From Fluctibacter halophilus (lineage in GTDB: Bacteria > Pseudomonadota > Gammaproteobacteria > Enterobacterales > Alteromonadaceae), in contig NZ_JAJEWP010000001.1 in NCBI RefSeq assembly GCF_020687825.1, forward strand, positions 914,433 through 978,432: a stretch of 64,000 nucleotides of DNA, given 5' to 3'. The notes under the pieces were generated by a model. It made no database searches and was not told where the DNA came from. It saw nothing but the letters and a program-made list of their open reading frames with translations. Both the position numbers and the translations under genes were made by a program. This document shows positions 46,432-55,456 of the stretch, piece by piece (positions within the stretch are counted from its first letter, which is position 1; the number at the start of each line of letters is the position of its first letter).

Positions 46432-46552
46432 TAATATTGAGTGCTCAAGAAGGATGGCGGTACTATCCCTGCACATAAGCAAAAGTGTAAAAAATTAGTA
46501 ACAAATTAACAATTTTGCTTATTGAACTCTCATAACAACGGGACACACACAC

Positions 46553-49339
46553 ATGAAAAACTTCAAACCCAGCTTAATCAGAGCCGCTTTGATGACCAGT
46601 GGTTTTGCGTTTGGCGCTAGCCCTGCGTTAGCGCAGGAAGCTGCCACGGATCAAGCTGCAAGCGATGTCGAGGTTATCCAGGTATCGGGTATCCGCGCCA
46701 GTCTGCAAAAATCTCAAGCGATCAAAATGAGTGAGACTTCTATTGTGGAAGTGGTCACTGCGGAAGACATCGGTAAGCTTCCTGATTCCAGTATCGCAGA
46801 ATCCATCGCCCGCTTGCCCGGTTTGGCGGCTCAGCGTTTGGATGGTCGAGCTAGCTCTATTTCTATCCGTGGTTTGGGTGAGAACTTCAGCGCCGCAACC
46901 TTCAATGGCCGTGAGCAGGTTTCATTGGGTGACAACCGTGGTGTTGAATTTGATGTGTACCCTTCAGAAATCATGAATGAAGTGGTGGTCTACAAAACCC
47001 CTGAAGCGTCGCTGATGACGCAGGGTATTGGCGGTACCATCGATATGCGTACCGTAAAGCCGCTGCGTCATGGTGAGCAAACAATGTCTGTCACTTTGCG
47101 TGGCGAAAACAATGATATCGGCAAACTGAACCCGGACGGTGAAGATACCGGCTGGCGTGGTAGCTTTGCCTATATTGACCAGTTTAAAGATGACACTGTC
47201 GGCGTCGCATTTGCCTATGCACACATGCAATCGCCTAACAACGAAGAGCGTTTCAATACCTGGGGCTGGCCTGATGGCACCATCGGTGGCATGAAGCCTT
47301 TCGTGCGTTCTGCCGAATTAACCCGTGATACCTTCATGGGTGTCTTGGAATTTATTCCTTCCGATAACCTGCAAATCAACATCGATGCATTGTATATCGA
47401 CTTTAAAGACGAACAATTGCTGCGTGGTCCGGAAATCCCTGCTGCATGGGGTGATGCGGGCATCACTGTCGATTCAACCAATCAAGGCTTCAGCCAGACC
47501 GGTACCATCGGTAGCGACGGTTCGCCGGTAGGTGTGGTGATTCGTAATGATGTGACCAACCGAGAAGCGGATTTGACTGCGCTGGGTTTCAACCTTCAGT
47601 ACGACATCAATGATTCCTGGTCGATGGAATTTGATGCTGCATACTCCAAAGTTGAGCGTCAGACCTGGTCGTTGGAAGCCTACGCCGGTTCCGGTCGCGG
47701 CCCGGCTAACCGTCTGCCCGAATCGATCGACTTTACCTTTGCTGATGACAACCAGAGCGTCGACCTTGATCCAGACCTGAACTACGGTGATCCGAACGTG
47801 ATTCAGTTGGGTAACCCACAAGCCTGGGGCTGGGGTAACCTGTTGGATCCCAACAGTGACCTGGATCAGGATGGCTTTATCAACACCCCAACTGTTGATG
47901 ACGAGCTGACGACACTGAAAGTGGCGGCGACCAAAGTGATGGAGTCGGGTATCATTTCCAGCGTTGAATTTGGCGCTTACTACAGTGATCGTACCAAAGA
48001 GAAAAAGGACAGTGGTTATTACCTGACCCTGCCGGGCAGCCTGGATGAAAACGGTAATGTGGATGGTTATCAACTGGCGATTCCTGATGAGTACCGTGTG
48101 CCGAACGTATCATTGGATTTCATTGGCTTTGGTGAAATGGTTGCGTTTGATTCCTTCCGTTTCTGGCAGGACGGGAATTACCGTGAGTACGATTCCGCAA
48201 TTACCGATCCTGGCCGCAGTCAAAACACCTGGACGGTGGATGAAACCGTTCTTACCGCCTATGTGAAAGCCAACATTGAAGGTGAGTTGGGCGATATCCC
48301 TGTTCGCGGTAATGCCGGTGTACAAGTGGTTCAGATTGATCAAAGCTCTGATGGCTTTACCTCTCGTCGTCTGGCAGACCGTACTCTGGACATTAACCCG
48401 GTCAGTGGTGGCGACAAGTTCACCGAAATCCTGCCCAGCGTTAACCTGATTTTTGATGTGGCAGAAGACCAACTGGTGCGTATGGGTGTTGCCCGTACGA
48501 TGTCCCGTTCACGTATGGACCGCATGAATGCCAGCTCCGGTGAGCTGGGCTTTAACGAACAAGTGGGTATTTGGTCAGGTGGCATTGCTAACCCTGAGCT
48601 ACGTCCTATCATGTCCGATCAGTTCGACCTGACCTATGAAAACTATTTCCACGAGGAAGGTTATGTTGCCCTGGCGTATTTCTACAAGTCGCTCAGCGAC
48701 TGGCAATTGAATGTTCCTACATTGGTTGATACTTCTGATCTGACCCCGCCAGATGGTTTTGATCCTGCGCCTATCGGTGTGCTGAGCTCTTGGGAAAACG
48801 TCGGTGATGGTAAAGTCAGTGGCTTCGAATTCAGCTTGTCTTTGACCGGTGGCATGTTCTCCGAAGCGCTGGAAGGCTTTGGTGGTATTTTCTCTGCAAC
48901 CTTCCTGGACAGTTCCATTGAGTTTGATCTGGAAGTACCCACAGACACGTCAGGTGGTGTTTCAACCCAGTCGTATGAAATCACTGTACCTGGATTGTCA
49001 GATGAAGTGTATAACGCGACTGTATATTACGAGCGTGATGGTTTCGAAGCCCGTGTCAGCTACCGTAGCCGTTCCAATTTCTACGGCGAAGTATCGGGTC
49101 TGAGTCTGGTACGTCAGCCAGTGGATGTTTTCGGTTCCGACCTGGTGGATGCCCAGATCAGCTACGATTTCAGCGAATCTGATATTGAAGCACTGCATGG
49201 TCTGACCCTGACCTTGCAAGCACAGAACCTGACTGACGAGCCGTTTGTAACAGGACATTCTACGGACAGTCCGTTAAACGTTCGTGACGTGCAACGCTTC
49301 GGTCGTAACTACCTGTTCGGTGCAAGCTATCAGTTCTAA
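46553..49339 (+). CDS. TonB-dependent receptor, probable maltodextrin uptake
   Basis: The 928-residue outer-membrane receptor has a signal peptide ending SPALAQE and a plug domain (VVTAEDIGKLPDSSIAESIA, RLPGLAAQR, SISIRGLGENFSAATFNG). A large beta-barrel ends in aromatic F (FGASYQF). It belongs to the Xanthomonas/Caulobacter-type sugar receptors. Substrate is inferred from its neighbours (amylases, alpha-glucosidases) and the shared operator. A strong terminator follows, so the downstream flavoprotein may have its own promoter or rely on read-through. Confidence 0.92.
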   Translation: MKNFKPSLIRAALMTSGFAFGASPALAQEAATDQAASDVEVIQVSGIRASLQKSQAIKMSETSIVEVVTAEDIGKLPDSSIAESIARLPGLAAQRLDGRASSISIRGLGENFSAATFNGREQVSLGDNRGVEFDVYPSEIMNEVVVYKTPEASLMTQGIGGTIDMRTVKPLRHGEQTMSVTLRGENNDIGKLNPDGEDTGWRGSFAYIDQFKDDTVGVAFAYAHMQSPNNEERFNTWGWPDGTIGGMKPFVRSAELTRDTFMGVLEFIPSDNLQINIDALYIDFKDEQLLRGPEIPAAWGDAGITVDSTNQGFSQTGTIGSDGSPVGVVIRNDVTNREADLTALGFNLQYDINDSWSMEFDAAYSKVERQTWSLEAYAGSGRGPANRLPESIDFTFADDNQSVDLDPDLNYGDPNVIQLGNPQAWGWGNLLDPNSDLDQDGFINTPTVDDELTTLKVAATKVMESGIISSVEFGAYYSDRTKEKKDSGYYLTLPGSLDENGNVDGYQLAIPDEYRVPNVSLDFIGFGEMVAFDSFRFWQDGNYREYDSAITDPGRSQNTWTVDETVLTAYVKANIEGELGDIPVRGNAGVQVVQIDQSSDGFTSRRLADRTLDINPVSGGDKFTEILPSVNLIFDVAEDQLVRMGVARTMSRSRMDRMNASSGELGFNEQVGIWSGGIANPELRPIMSDQFDLTYENYFHEEGYVALAYFYKSLSDWQLNVPTLVDTSDLTPPDGFDPAPIGVLSSWENVGDGKVSGFEFSLSLTGGMFSEALEGFGGIFSATFLDSSIEFDLEVPTDTSGGVSTQSYEITVPGLSDEVYNATVYYERDGFEARVSYRSRSNFYGEVSGLSLVRQPVDVFGSDLVDAQISYDFSESDIEALHGLTLTLQAQNLTDEPFVTGHSTDSPLNVRDVQRFGRNYLFGASYQF

Positions 49340-49355
49340 TCCGTTCTGATACGAC

Positions 49356-49387
49356 AAAAAAGCCACCTCTTTGGAGGTGGCTTTTTT
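49356..49387 (+). terminator. Rho-independent terminator after the TonB receptor
   Basis: GCCACCTC pairs with GAGGTGGC around a four-base loop, flanked by A- and T-runs. Confidence 0.9.
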
Positions 49388-49448
49388 ATGCAACGAATGC
49401 CTAGAATGAGCATACAGATATTCGCGCACAATCACAGAGCACTGCAAC

Positions 49449-50942
49449 ATGAATCAACAAGTTCAACGTTTAGTCGTCGTTGGCGGCGGGTCCTCGGGCT
49501 GGATGGCAGCCAGTCTGCTGAAACGGCTGTTTGGTCAACAACTGGACGTTACGCTGGTCGAGTCTGACGACATCGCTACCGTTGGTGTCGGAGAAGCCAC
49601 CATTCCGCCGATCCTGTTTTTCAACCGAGCGTTGGGCATTGATGAAAACGCGTTTTTAAAGGCTACCGGTGGCACATTTAAATTGGGTATCGAGTTTGAT
49701 GGCTGGTTTGAACCGCAGCAAGCCTATATGCATGCCTTTGGACGCCTGGGTAAAGACATGGGGTTGGCGGGGTTTCATCATACCTGGCTGAAAGCCAGAG
49801 CAAACGGTGATGCGCGTAGTTTCTGGGATTTTTCGGTCAACTACCAGGCCGCCAAACAAGCGCGTTACCAACCGCTCAGCATGCTGCCGAATACCAATCT
49901 CCCCGGGTTGGTCCATGCCTATCATTTTGATGCAGGCCTGTACGCAAAATATTTACGTTCCCTGTGTGAACAGTGGGGTGTAAAGCGTGTTGAAGGTCGC
50001 ATTGAACATGTGTCGCTGGCACCGCAAAGTGGTTTTATTGAATCGGTTGACCTGGCAGATGGCCAGCGTATCCAAGGAGACTTTTTTATCGATTGTTCCG
50101 GCTTCAGGGCGCTGTTGATCTCAGAGGCACTGAAAACCGGCTACGAAGACTGGCGCCATTGGTTGCCCTGTGACAGAGCGGTCGCCGTCGGCTGTGAAGC
50201 GACCGAACCTCGGCTTCCCTATACCCGTTCTATTGCCCATGAATTTGGTTGGCAATGGCGCATTCCGCTGCAACACCGCACCGGTAACGGTCTGGTCTAC
50301 AGCAGTGAACATTGCAGCGAAGACGACGCGGCGGCAACGTTACTGGCAAACCTCGACGGTAAGGCATTGGGTGAACCGCGCACGATTCGTTTTACAACGG
50401 GGCGTCGTCAGAAGCAGTGGTACAAGAACTGCCTTGCATTGGGGTTATCCAGTGGATTCCTTGAGCCGTTGGAGTCCACCAGTTTGCACATGGTGCAATC
50501 CGGTCTGGTGCGTTTCATCAAGTTGTTCCCCAAACACGGCATCAACCCAGAGACCGTGGATGAGTATAACCGGCAGTCGAAGGTGGAGTTTGAGCGTATT
50601 CGCGACTTCATTATTCTGCATTATCATCTCAACGCCCGTTCCGAGCCGTTCTGGCAACGTTGCCGGAATATGCCAATTCCGCCCGAATTGGAACGACGAA
50701 TAGCGTTGTTCAGACAATCGGGTAGCGTATTCCGGGAGCAAGATGAATTGTTTACCGAAGTTGCCTGGCAGCAGGTGATGTTAGGGCAAGGCAATATCCC
50801 GGAACACTACCACCCGCTGGCAGATTCTTTGTCTGACACGCAGGTCAATGAATTGCTGAATAACTTGCAAACCCTGATCAATGGGACCGTGGAAGGCCTG
50901 CAGACCCACGACAGTTATTTGCAGCAGCATTGTCATCGTTAA
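49449..50942 (+). CDS. Tryptophan-halogenase-like flavoprotein
   Basis: The 497-residue protein is of the FAD-dependent tryptophan halogenase family. VVVGGGSSGWMAASLL is the FAD motif. K78 in TFKLGIEFDGW matches the catalytic Lys of PrnA, E342 in EPLES matches the region of its catalytic Glu, and W268-x-W-x-IP (WQWRIP) is the halogenase signature. Such proteins are common next to TonB receptors and glycoside hydrolases in Alteromonadales and related bacteria, where their role is not established. No flavin reductase or secondary-metabolite genes are adjacent. Substrate not assignable. Confidence 0.9.
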   Translation: MNQQVQRLVVVGGGSSGWMAASLLKRLFGQQLDVTLVESDDIATVGVGEATIPPILFFNRALGIDENAFLKATGGTFKLGIEFDGWFEPQQAYMHAFGRLGKDMGLAGFHHTWLKARANGDARSFWDFSVNYQAAKQARYQPLSMLPNTNLPGLVHAYHFDAGLYAKYLRSLCEQWGVKRVEGRIEHVSLAPQSGFIESVDLADGQRIQGDFFIDCSGFRALLISEALKTGYEDWRHWLPCDRAVAVGCEATEPRLPYTRSIAHEFGWQWRIPLQHRTGNGLVYSSEHCSEDDAAATLLANLDGKALGEPRTIRFTTGRRQKQWYKNCLALGLSSGFLEPLESTSLHMVQSGLVRFIKLFPKHGINPETVDEYNRQSKVEFERIRDFIILHYHLNARSEPFWQRCRNMPIPPELERRIALFRQSGSVFREQDELFTEVAWQQVMLGQGNIPEHYHPLADSLSDTQVNELLNNLQTLINGTVEGLQTHDSYLQQHCHR

Positions 50943-51006
50943 CCACGAGCGGGCTATTATGAAACAATGGCCCGCGAAGCAGTGTTTACTCAAGTGAGAA
51001 TCCAAG

Positions 51007-52869
51007 ATGAAAAACCGTCTGACCTGCACGTTGTTGGCAGGTGCAATTGTTATAGCGGGTTGTGATACCGTGACACCACAACAACCCTCAGCCTCACAAG
51101 CGCCTGCGGTGGCGGCTCAGGAACAACATAAACCTGTGATCTATCAGGTGTTTACCCGGCTTTTTGGCAACAAAAATAGCACCAACAAGCCGTGGGGCAC
51201 GATCAGTGAAAACGGGGTTGGGAAATTTAATGATTTCACTGACACCGCGCTGGCTGAAATTCGTGACATGGGCACGAGTCACATTTGGTACACCGGCGTT
51301 CCTCACCATGCCGTGATCAATGATTATCGCGCGTTGGGGATCAGTCTGGATGATCCTGATGTGGTAAAAGGCCGCGCTGGGTCACCCTATGCGGTCAAGG
51401 ATTATTACAACGTGAACCCTGATTTGGCCGAGGATCCGAGCCGACGACTTGAAGAGTTTGAAGCGTTGATAGAGCGCACCCACAAACACGGCATGAAAGT
51501 CATTATCGACATCGTGCCCAACCATGTGGCGCGCAATTACCAGTCGGTCAGTGCGCCAGCAGGGGTTGAAGATTTTGGCGCCAATGACGACACGTCGGTC
51601 ACTTATGCCCGGCACAACAACTTTTACTACGTGGTAGGGGAAGCGTTTCAGGTGCCTGATTTCAAGGATGGCCCTTTACCTTTAGGCGGGGAATCTCACC
51701 CGTTGGCTGATGGTCAATACCCGGAAAATCCGGCCCGCTGGACCGGTAATGGCGCCCGCAAAGCTCAACCTGATGCCAATGACTGGTATGAAACCATCAA
51801 AGTGAATTACGGCGTCAGACCGGACGGCAGCCATGACTTTCCCGCGTTACCGGCCCATTTGGAGGAAGCAGATACAGCATCCCACTATGTTTTCTGGCAG
51901 GATAAAGATGTACCGGATTCGTGGCTAAAGTTCAGGGATATTGTGCTGTACTGGCTTGAAAAGGGTGTTGACGGATTTCGCTATGACATGGCTGAAATGG
52001 TGCCGGTGGCCTTCTGGAGCTACCTCAATTCAACCATCAAACACCACAACCCTGACGCACTACTGTTGGCTGAAGTGTACAACCCTAGTTTGTACCGGGA
52101 TTACATTAAGTTTGGCAGGATGGACTACCTTTATGACAAAGTCGGTTTTTACGACACCTTGAAAGGGATCATGCAGGGTAAGCAGGATGCTATGGCACTT
52201 CACCGGGAACATCGTGCGGTTGCCGATATCGAGCAACACATGCTGCATTTTCTGGAAAACCACGACGAACAACGCATTGCCAGTGACGATTTCGCCGGCA
52301 ACGCTCAGCAGGGGATCCCCGCCATGGCGGTTTCTGCATTGATCAGTCGCGCACCCACGTTGTGGTACTTTGGCCAGGAAGTGGGAGAAGACGGCAGCGA
52401 AGATGCAGGGTTTGGCCAGCCAACCCGTACGTCTATTTTTGATTATGTTGGTGTTCCCGCTCACCAACGTTGGATGAACAACGGTGCGTTCGACGGCGGC
52501 CAGTTATCTGAGGCTGAAAAACAATTGCGCGCAGACTATCGACGTATTTTGCGTCTGAGTGCATTTCATCCTTCTATGCAGGGACGTTATGTTCCCTTAC
52601 AAGTAGCGCCAACCGAGGGCGATGCCTCGGCCGTATTGGGTTTTGTTCGCTACCACCAGGGACGGGCGTTGTGGGTGATTGCAAATTTTGCTGCCACGCC
52701 GTTTACCGGAAAGGTCAGTGTGCCACTGGACGTAATCGGTAACCCACAGAGCGCACTGACAGTGCAAGGACAGTTGAAAGGACAGGATGCAGTGCTACAA
52801 CCTGAGGGTGACATGGGCGTCTTGCCGGTGATGGTTGACGCCAATGATGTGCGGGTATTCAGTCTGTGA
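51007..52869 (+). CDS. GH13 alpha-amylase family lipoprotein (second)
   Basis: The 620-residue lipoprotein (signal VIAGCDTV) has GH13 region I DIVPNHVA, region II GFRYDMAEM, region III LLAEVYN and region IV FLENHDEQ, so all catalytic acids are present. An insertion around residues 190–290 rich in Asp/Pro/Gly separates regions I and II. It is distinct from the GH13 at 44761 in length and insertions. It likely acts at the cell surface or on the periplasmic face on alpha-glucans. Located 64 bp after the flavoprotein gene and 80 bp before GH31, suggesting one operon. Confidence 0.92.
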   Translation: MKNRLTCTLLAGAIVIAGCDTVTPQQPSASQAPAVAAQEQHKPVIYQVFTRLFGNKNSTNKPWGTISENGVGKFNDFTDTALAEIRDMGTSHIWYTGVPHHAVINDYRALGISLDDPDVVKGRAGSPYAVKDYYNVNPDLAEDPSRRLEEFEALIERTHKHGMKVIIDIVPNHVARNYQSVSAPAGVEDFGANDDTSVTYARHNNFYYVVGEAFQVPDFKDGPLPLGGESHPLADGQYPENPARWTGNGARKAQPDANDWYETIKVNYGVRPDGSHDFPALPAHLEEADTASHYVFWQDKDVPDSWLKFRDIVLYWLEKGVDGFRYDMAEMVPVAFWSYLNSTIKHHNPDALLLAEVYNPSLYRDYIKFGRMDYLYDKVGFYDTLKGIMQGKQDAMALHREHRAVADIEQHMLHFLENHDEQRIASDDFAGNAQQGIPAMAVSALISRAPTLWYFGQEVGEDGSEDAGFGQPTRTSIFDYVGVPAHQRWMNNGAFDGGQLSEAEKQLRADYRRILRLSAFHPSMQGRYVPLQVAPTEGDASAVLGFVRYHQGRALWVIANFAATPFTGKVSVPLDVIGNPQSALTVQGQLKGQDAVLQPEGDMGVLPVMVDANDVRVFSL

Positions 52870-52949
52870 AGGGGGCCGTACCATTCGGTTTGCGAAAAAA
52901 ACTCAGGATCGGGTTACCACTATCATTGTCTATTGAGCCAGGAAGCAAA

Positions 52950-55349
52950 ATGAGCCGTTTTTTCATCGCCCTTGGATTATGGGCAATCTTTGCAACTGCT
53001 CCGCTGCAGGCGGCGGAATATGTTTCCCACGTTGTTACCGGCAATGTCGTAACCGTACGCACCGATGAGGGGCTGGTTCGCCTGCGGGCGCTCACCGACG
53101 ATGCATTGGAGGTCTGGTATCAACCCGATGGGGTTGAACAATTACCGGCATTTGCCATCGCTGAGCAGCAGGTGGCGAATGCGCCGGATATTGAGCTTAA
53201 CCATACCGGGCAATCACTGATCCTGACGTTGCCAGGTTTGACCGCCGTGATGCAGAAGTCGCCGCTGAGAATACGCTACCTGCGTGATGAAAAACCTTTG
53301 TTAGGTGAAGAAATCGGCTTGTTTGTCAACACCACACAACGGGGCTTTCGTTTTTTTCTGACTCCTGCAGAAAAGCTATTTGGCGGCGGGCAGCGGGTGC
53401 TGGGAATGGATCGGCGAGGGCATCGCTTACCGTTGTATAACCAGGCCCACTATGGGTATGGCGATCAGTCAGCGCAGATGAATTACAGTTTGCCCGCGGT
53501 AATGTCGGACCGTGGGTATGCGTTACTGTTTGATAACAGTGCACGGGGGGTGCTGGATATCGGCCATAACAACCCCGACATTTTGCAATTTGAGGCAGTG
53601 GCAGGGCGTACCGCGTACATCGTGATCGGCGGTGATGGGTACCGTCAGTTAACCCAGAATATCGGGGCTGTCACCGGTTTTCAGCCCTTGCCACCCCGTT
53701 GGATGATGGGCAATTTCGCGTCCCGTTTTGGCTATCGCAGCGAGCAACAGACCCGCGAAACGGTTGCGCTGTTCAAGCAGCACGGCGTGCCTTTGGATGC
53801 GGTTGTGCTCGATTTGTTCTGGTTCGGGCCGGATATTCAGGGGCACATGGGAAACCTTGCCTGGGATCGCAATGCCTTTCCTGATCCAGAAGGCATGATG
53901 GCTGATTTTCAGCAACAGGGGATCAAAACGGTCGTCATCACCGAGCCATTTGTGTTGACCACTTCCAGCAAATTTAAGGCCGCCCGTGCTGCCAATGCGC
54001 TGGCCACCGATCTGGCGGGCAATACCCGACGGTTCGATTTTTACTTCGGCAACACGGCATTGATCGATATCTTCAACCCGCAAGCAAAGGCATGGTTCTC
54101 TGAGGTGTACACTCGATTGTCAGATCAAGGCGTTGCCGGATGGTGGGGGGATCTGGGCGAGCCTGAAGTGCATCCAGCAGATACGCTACACCGGGTAAAC
54201 GGTAAAGCTGTGCCTGCGGATGCGGTACACAACGTCTACGGTCACGAGTGGGCGTGCATGGTGTACGAACAGGAGCAACACCTGCGTCCTGGGCAACGAC
54301 CGTTTATTCTGATGCGAGCAGGGTTCCTGGGGTCACAGCGCTATGGCATGATCCCCTGGACCGGAGATGTCAGCCGCAGTTGGCAAGGTCTGGCATCACA
54401 AGTAGAACAGAGCTTGCAAATGGGCTTGTTCGGACTCGCCTACACACACTCTGATCTGGGCGGCTTTGCCGGTGGTGAGCGGTTTGACCAGGATTTATAC
54501 CTGCGTTGGCTGTTATACGGTGTGTTTCAGCCGGTTTATCGGCCACATGCCCAAGAGCATATTGCGCCAGAACCGGTGTTTCATGATGACACCACGTTGT
54601 CACTGGCCCGTCGTTTTGTTCAGCTGCGTTATCAATTACTTCCCTACAATTACAGCCTGGCAATTGAACACTCGCTGACCGGGTTACCCCTGATGCGTCC
54701 GATGGTGATGGCTGCGCAGGGAGAACAATGGTTTGACGTTAAAGATCAATACCTGTGGGGCGAGGCATTTTTGGTCAAGCCTATAACCGCCCCGGCACAA
54801 ACGGCGGCCACCGTACTGTTACCCGGAGGGGTATGGTTTGACTTTTGGACCGGTAACCGACACAGCGGAGATAAAGCCATTGTGCCGGTTTCCCTAGAAA
54901 CCATTCCGGTTTTGGTAAAGGCCGGTAGCTTTGTAGTGATGGGCCCTCGTATGAATACCACCCAGGATTATCAGCGCAATCAATGGCAGGTACATTATTA
55001 CCACGATGACACTGTCACCAGCGCACAATCGGTCTTGTTTGATGATGATGGACATCGTCCGGATACGTTACGTAACGGCCACTATCAGAAGCTTGTAATG
55101 ACGTCGCAGGCGGTAAACGGCGAGCAACTTTCGTTGACATTACAACTCGAGGGAGATGATCCGAGTGCGCCAGCGATGCGCAGTGTCGAAGTGATTGTGC
55201 ATCAGGTGAAACAAAAACCTGCGCAGGTGTCGCTGTCCGATGATGACGGTCAGGATCAGGCTGTGCCGTTTCAGTGGAACGCAGAGCGTCAACAGTTGTC
55301 CTTTAATGCGGTACTGAACAAGGCGTTGCGGGTGACAATCAGCAACTAA
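52950..55349 (+). CDS. GH31 alpha-glucosidase, secreted
   Basis: The 799-residue protein has a signal peptide (FIALGLWAIFATAPLQAAE) and a GH31 catalytic barrel. The nucleophile region is WWGDLGEPE, the acid/base region PWTGDVSRSW, and FWFGPDIQGHMGN with HSDLGG are further family motifs. It removes terminal alpha-linked glucose from oligosaccharides in the periplasm. Start 52950 follows AGGAAG. A GTG at 52866 overlapping the previous stop would bury the signal peptide. The C-terminus has a beta domain. Confidence 0.92.
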   Translation: MSRFFIALGLWAIFATAPLQAAEYVSHVVTGNVVTVRTDEGLVRLRALTDDALEVWYQPDGVEQLPAFAIAEQQVANAPDIELNHTGQSLILTLPGLTAVMQKSPLRIRYLRDEKPLLGEEIGLFVNTTQRGFRFFLTPAEKLFGGGQRVLGMDRRGHRLPLYNQAHYGYGDQSAQMNYSLPAVMSDRGYALLFDNSARGVLDIGHNNPDILQFEAVAGRTAYIVIGGDGYRQLTQNIGAVTGFQPLPPRWMMGNFASRFGYRSEQQTRETVALFKQHGVPLDAVVLDLFWFGPDIQGHMGNLAWDRNAFPDPEGMMADFQQQGIKTVVITEPFVLTTSSKFKAARAANALATDLAGNTRRFDFYFGNTALIDIFNPQAKAWFSEVYTRLSDQGVAGWWGDLGEPEVHPADTLHRVNGKAVPADAVHNVYGHEWACMVYEQEQHLRPGQRPFILMRAGFLGSQRYGMIPWTGDVSRSWQGLASQVEQSLQMGLFGLAYTHSDLGGFAGGERFDQDLYLRWLLYGVFQPVYRPHAQEHIAPEPVFHDDTTLSLARRFVQLRYQLLPYNYSLAIEHSLTGLPLMRPMVMAAQGEQWFDVKDQYLWGEAFLVKPITAPAQTAATVLLPGGVWFDFWTGNRHSGDKAIVPVSLETIPVLVKAGSFVVMGPRMNTTQDYQRNQWQVHYYHDDTVTSAQSVLFDDDGHRPDTLRNGHYQKLVMTSQAVNGEQLSLTLQLEGDDPSAPAMRSVEVIVHQVKQKPAQVSLSDDDGQDQAVPFQWNAERQQLSFNAVLNKALRVTISN

Positions 55350-55355
55350 CCGTGG

Positions 55356-55369
55356 TGAATACGTATGCA
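55356..55369 (+). promoter_or_regulatory. LacI-type operator 3, upstream of the GH97 gene
   Basis: This 14-mer is identical to the site at 46418. It lies 87 bp before the GH97 ATG in the 107-bp gap after GH31, implying a separate regulated promoter for the GH97–MFS unit. Confidence 0.7.
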
Positions 55370-55456
55370 GTGCGTTGTTGAGGTTGGCTTGGCAACGGTA
55401 GACTCGTGGCTATAAAAAAACGTTAACGTACTATTAACACTTTTAGGAACCCAGCT

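Noticed and set aside
49449-50942. Secondary-metabolite cluster around the halogenase-like gene
   Set aside because: No polyketide, peptide synthetase, indole-modifying or flavin-reductase genes are nearby; all neighbours are sugar-uptake genes.
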